Below are positions 59,936 through 64,000 of a stretch of DNA of 64,000 nt, piece after piece (positions within the stretch are counted from its first letter, which is position 1; every line of letters begins with the position of its first letter). A program made the position numbers and the translations under genes. The stretch covers positions 3,679,001-3,743,000 of the forward strand of contig NC_092471.1 in assembly GCF_047495875.1 (NCBI RefSeq), given 5' to 3'. Source of the stretch: Pithys albifrons albifrons. Its lineage: Eukaryota > Chordata > Aves > Passeriformes > Thamnophilidae. Under the pieces are notes generated by a model that saw nothing but the letters and a program-made list of their open reading frames with translations, was not told the origin of the DNA and ran no database searches.

Positions 59936-62900
59936 GTACTCAAGGTTAATGTCACTGAATGTTCCTTCACTGGGAGACCAAGTATCCCTGAGAAAAAGTC
60001 CTGCTCCAAACTCAGCAACACAAAGGGAAGTAGCAAGAGCTATTCCACAGCCCCCTGAAATTACAGGCAGCCTTTTATTCCCTGTCTTCAGTGTGATTTC
60101 AAATCCTGCAGTGACATTGGTTCTGTCATTCCCTGATGAAAAAGACATAAGCACGTTCAGCAGTGCTGCTCAGCCATGAGTATTGCTCAGCAGTGGCTGA
60201 GAGGAGGGGATGAGTGAAACCAACATTCCACAGGTCAAATCTGCCATGTGAGAACTCAAATGAAAGGCTCCTTTCCCAATTCCTTGTTCCCTTAGCAGCC
60301 TGTTTGATCACAGAGGTAAACTTGTGCTTTCACACCTGTCAATTTGCCTCCAGGAGTTGTTCCTGTGTTGTCTATATTTTTTCACCCCTCCTGCTACAGG
60401 GAAAGTGTAAACTCCAGTTTCCTTTGAAATGCAGTGTTGGGCTTGTATAGGAAAAATATTATTTCCTATTGACAGTGATCACCACATCTGCAAGTGCTTT
60501 TGTGTCCCAGCAGGCAGTTCAGAATCTGCAGCTCTGGTGAGACCAGACTTAACACTCTAATAACAAGCAGAGTCACCTGCTCAGGTTTTAGTTCAGAAGT
60601 TACTTTAGAGGGATGAGTTGGTTGTACACACAATGATTCACAGACTTTGAGAGAATCCGCTAATGTTGACTGACCAATGCTCATTTTCTTTCTTGAAAAT
60701 CTCAGTGTTTATTTCCTTAACATACAGACCAAATCTCTCTGTAAAGTGCCCAGGAATTTTCTTTAATTGGTGGGTGACATAAAAGAACTAAAAATATTGT
60801 ATTCTGCTTGTCATCTTTGATGAGATAAATTCATCAGCCTCTGCCTTACTTTATTTTTGTCACTGTGACACAATTTTGCCAATCAGTGAAAAGCCCATGA
60901 TAATACCTTTTCTCAGGATAGTTAAACATGCCAATTGGTAATTAGCTATTAACATCTGTGTTTTGTTCAAACATTTGTCTCCTGTAAATATTGCTTAGAA
61001 AACTGAACCTTGGACTCTGTTAGAGAAGAGAGCAGGGGAAGGGATTATGAACCCAGGAGTGTTACATTTGGCTGGGAATTGGATATTGTATTGCCCATCA
61101 GTTCTCTTTTCTTCCACTAAAAAAGGCAGTGTTGTAACACAATAGTTCAGGGCTCCAGCATTTCTGAAAAGGCAGTGCTTGGAAATGACATAAATAATGC
61201 AAACAATATCAGTGCTAGGAAAAAAAAAAGAAGTCAGAAGAAACCCAGATATATTATCAAGAGAAGAAATATTCTCAGTGACTTCATGTAATACACTGAC
61301 AGTAAGTGCAGTAATAAGTAACACCCACAGCCTGGATGGCAGGATAATAAGCAGGAAATTCAGCAGCAGAGTTCCACATTCATCCACTCTGAAATGATCT
61401 GAGTCTGCTCATCTTCAGGGACATGGGAGAACTCAGCTCAGGGCCAAGACATGGAGAAGGAAGTGCAAATGGAGGGCTGACACAGATGACTGCAAAGACA
61501 GCATTGGATTATATATTATCTCTTGTTCTGGTTGGGTCACTTTATGTGGAGCTTCAAAACAATAGACTGAAGTGCTTGCAGAAAGTCAACATGCATCAGG
61601 GAATGAAGAAAAATGTGGCTCTAGCACATGAATCTCTCAATTATTTAGCACTCTCAAGCATTAGTCATTTCATTAATTCCAGATTAAATACTGTTCATTT
61701 GACTTTACTACTGTTCATATAAAAAAACTGAATTTCCATGTAGTGGTGAAGAATTTTTAAAAGGTCAGTGTCATGCTAAGACAAACTAGAAAAAGTACTG
61801 GATGCAAAGAAATGGAAAAACCACCCAAGTAAGATATCTGAAAAATATTGTATCAATAAAATCAGTCACAAGAAAACCCATTGAAAAGGAAATCTGACAT
61901 TATCATATACATTGCATATAAAAGAAAGCTATTTGTGGCCAGGACAGACTCAAAAATAAGAATGCTGACTGTTCAAACAAATTTTTGGAAGGTGTCAGCC
62001 TCTATTATTTGCTTGAAAGAAATAATAAAAAAATGAAAACATCTCTGCCTAAGCATTTAGGATATTTTATTTGAGAGGATTCAGGAGATATCTTTCTTAA
62101 ATCCATAGGAAGATTTTTTCCTAATATATCACTTCAGCTACAGGAACACACAGAAGTCTGACAAGGCTTGGTATGGAGGAGCACTGTCCTTGTGCAACAT
62201 CTGGGGGAACTTCTGGAACCAAGACAGACTAAAGGAAGGACCAGCTCTCAGTGTCACTTCCAAGACCTTTCACACCTGTGTAGCCAAATTGCCCCCAATT
62301 CAGTTTGGATTTACATGGAATTCAGGGCAATCCCTCTGGCGATGTTCCTGAGATTATCTGCTCCTATTACTGTCCTTTCACCTCACTTGGGTGTCCCTTT
62401 CCACCCAGAAGCTCAAGGTGGTTCCACTGGGGACTTGAGCAGCTCCTGACTGAGCAGGCAGAGATGATGATGCCCAAGCACTGACAGCTCCCAAGGGCTC
62501 TACTACAGGACTCTCTTAAATTTGGAATGGACACAGAAACTCTCGCACAGTTGCCTGGAAAGCACCAGTGGAACATCCCACTAAGGAACAAATAACCTTA
62601 GGGCACACCCTCCAAAATTCCTTATGGACATCAATGCAAATCAAACCTGGTCTCAGTAACTCAGGTGTAGCTTTTCATGCTGCTGCAAATACACATCAGA
62701 GACTGAGTAATTAATGTTCAGATTTAAGCCACTCACTCAAATTACTACAAATTTTTAGTTTTTGTAATTTAGGTAGTTGTACTGGACTGCTAAACTTACA
62801 TGCAATCCACTAAAAGGCCAGAGTCCTGCTATTCTTAACACACCATGACATGTAGGAGTTCATTTTCCCTTTGCTTTCCTTGAGCCTCAGCATGATGCCA

Positions 62901-63243
62901 CTCTGGAGGTTATTGAAATTATTGTTCGTGTCCTCAATATCTGCTTAAACAGAAATGTGAGAATCAAATTATTAACTAAAATGGAAGGAGAGAAGATGAC
63001 AACATAAAGGGTCTTATTTTTAATTCTCTTTGCAAATCTCAGCAGTTAAAAGGCAGATGAATAGAAATCAGTTAAGGTTCATTAGTGCTACAATCCATCC
63101 AGAGAAAGAGAAGGAGAGAAGTTCTGGTCCATTAACTTTTACGCCTGTGACCCAGTAAATAATGTTCTAGTTAGAGCTGAATTCTTGCAACCCAAAGCTC
63201 ATCTAATATCTATAATAGTATATTAATTTTTTACATTGTTAAG
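59936..63243. other. Unique non-coding sequence
   Basis: No recognisable gene or repeat family. Frames at 60995-61387 (minus, 130 codons) and 62168-62449 (plus, 93 codons) have no recognised domain. The second lies in a GC-richer patch at about 62.16-62.59 kb that could be an unidentified old repeat. Confidence 0.45.
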
Positions 63244-63418
63244 TGCTGCTAAATGCGTATCTGAAGACCATCAAATTGAGAACAAAAATAAGAGCACGTC
63301 TTCAAAAACCACAGATGTACCTTTGACATTTTTTAGCCATGATGAGACTGTTTCAATAAATGAGGAAACAAGGCCGTCTGTCGAAACTACAGCAATCCAA
63401 AAGAAAAATCAAATTTAG
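63244..63418 (+). other. Candidate coding segment with retained CpGs (weak)
   Basis: A plus-strand frame ending at TAG 63416-63418 reads hydrophilic protein-like sequence (for example CVSEDHQIENKNKS and INEETRPSVETT). Four CpGs are retained at 63256, 63297, 63375 and 63382, in an AT-rich, CpG-poor region. Upstream is TTAATTTTTTACATTGTTAAG, a possible but weak AAG acceptor. A minus-strand alternative exists: TTTCTTTTGGATTGCTGTAG is a good acceptor, and 66 bp later is CAAAG|GTACAT, with an open phase reading STDGLVSSFIETVSSWLKNVK. At most one of these can be right, and both may be wrong. Confidence 0.18.
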
Positions 63419-64000
63419 AATGAGCCTTCCCCAGATGACACTGTTCCATTTCCTCTTCACACATGGGAGAGGGGAGATTTCCAGTGAGCTTGGATCATTT
63501 AACCAGTGCCCTGTAATTCAGCTGGGTGTGTTACCTGAACAGGCAGCAGGGGGTGGGTGGAGGAGTTTGGCATTGGATTTGTCCCCACAAAAGGACATTG
63601 TCATAATTCTGTTTCACTTGCAAGAAGGAATGCAGAAATTAATTCAAATACAGAAGGTTACATCTAGAAAATAGAGTTGCCTTATGTTATTATATTTATT
63701 GAATGATATTCTAGTGATTAAAAATTCATTGAGTGTGGAAGTTGCATTAAGAGGATTCTCTTTTGAGGAATGTGCAGTTTGGTTTAGGAGAAGCCTAACC
63801 TGGTGAAACAAGACAATTTGTGAAAAATACTGGGGGCCTTTTACTCTTGTTTAACCAGTAACATCTACTTTGCACAGTGGTCAAGCCAGTAAGTAGGATG
63901 ATGAATTAAAAAGGGGATTAATGAATTACAGATTAAAATTGTAAGGCTAGATTCAGATGTTAAAAACACTGTATATCTTCTCATCTGCTACATAAAGGTC
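63419..64000. other. Unique non-coding sequence to window end
   Basis: No gene or repeat recognised. The window ends inside unremarkable AT-rich sequence. Confidence 0.5.

Noticed and set aside
1..64000. CRISPR arrays, operons, rRNA genes or CpG-island promoters
   Set aside because: None is visible. The only regular spaced repeat (6390-6711) is a contiguous minisatellite without unique spacers, and the repeats present are vertebrate retroelements.

Overview
The window looks like nuclear DNA from a bird, most likely a passerine. It is AT-rich and CpG-poor, and no complete gene is visible. The recognisable elements are 3' ends of CR1 LINEs, with the bird-type ATTCTATGATTCTRTG tail, and one tRNA-Ile-derived SINE with a CR1-like tail, which is the architecture of the passerine TguSINE1 family. 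I saw no prokaryotic features (operons, ribosome binding sites, CRISPR), no rRNA, no functional tRNA gene and no CpG-island promoter. The stretch is best read as intergenic or deep intronic sequence. The low density of transposons also fits a bird.

Layout: 1-6.4 kb is mostly unique sequence with one CR1 fragment (986-1240). A 40-bp minisatellite lies at 6390-6711. Unique sequence follows to 10.9 kb, where a CR1 fragment (10890-11659, minus strand) still carries an open 226-codon end of ORF2. An almost pure A/C tract of about 900 bp occupies 16335-17230. From 17.2 to 38.8 kb the sequence is unique, with small A/C or T/G tracts and one worn CR1 end (25148-25205). A GC-rich block (38848-39292) with minus-strand splice-like borders is followed by the SINE (40433-40567) and another CR1 (41763-42075). 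A tandem pair of plus-strand CR1 3' ends sits at 54383-54886. The last 9 kb is unique and contains a few possible exons or conserved elements.

No genes can be seen working together. The items most worth checking are: the minisatellite, whose every unit carries a near-consensus p53 half-site and whose last unit lies 12 bp from a perfect half-site; the internal duplication of the A/C tract; the internally deleted SINE; the tandem CR1 ends; and four weak exon candidates (12495-12545, 38994-39292, 59855-59935, 63244-63418). I found no convincing new multi-gene system. All calls were made by eye, without alignment.
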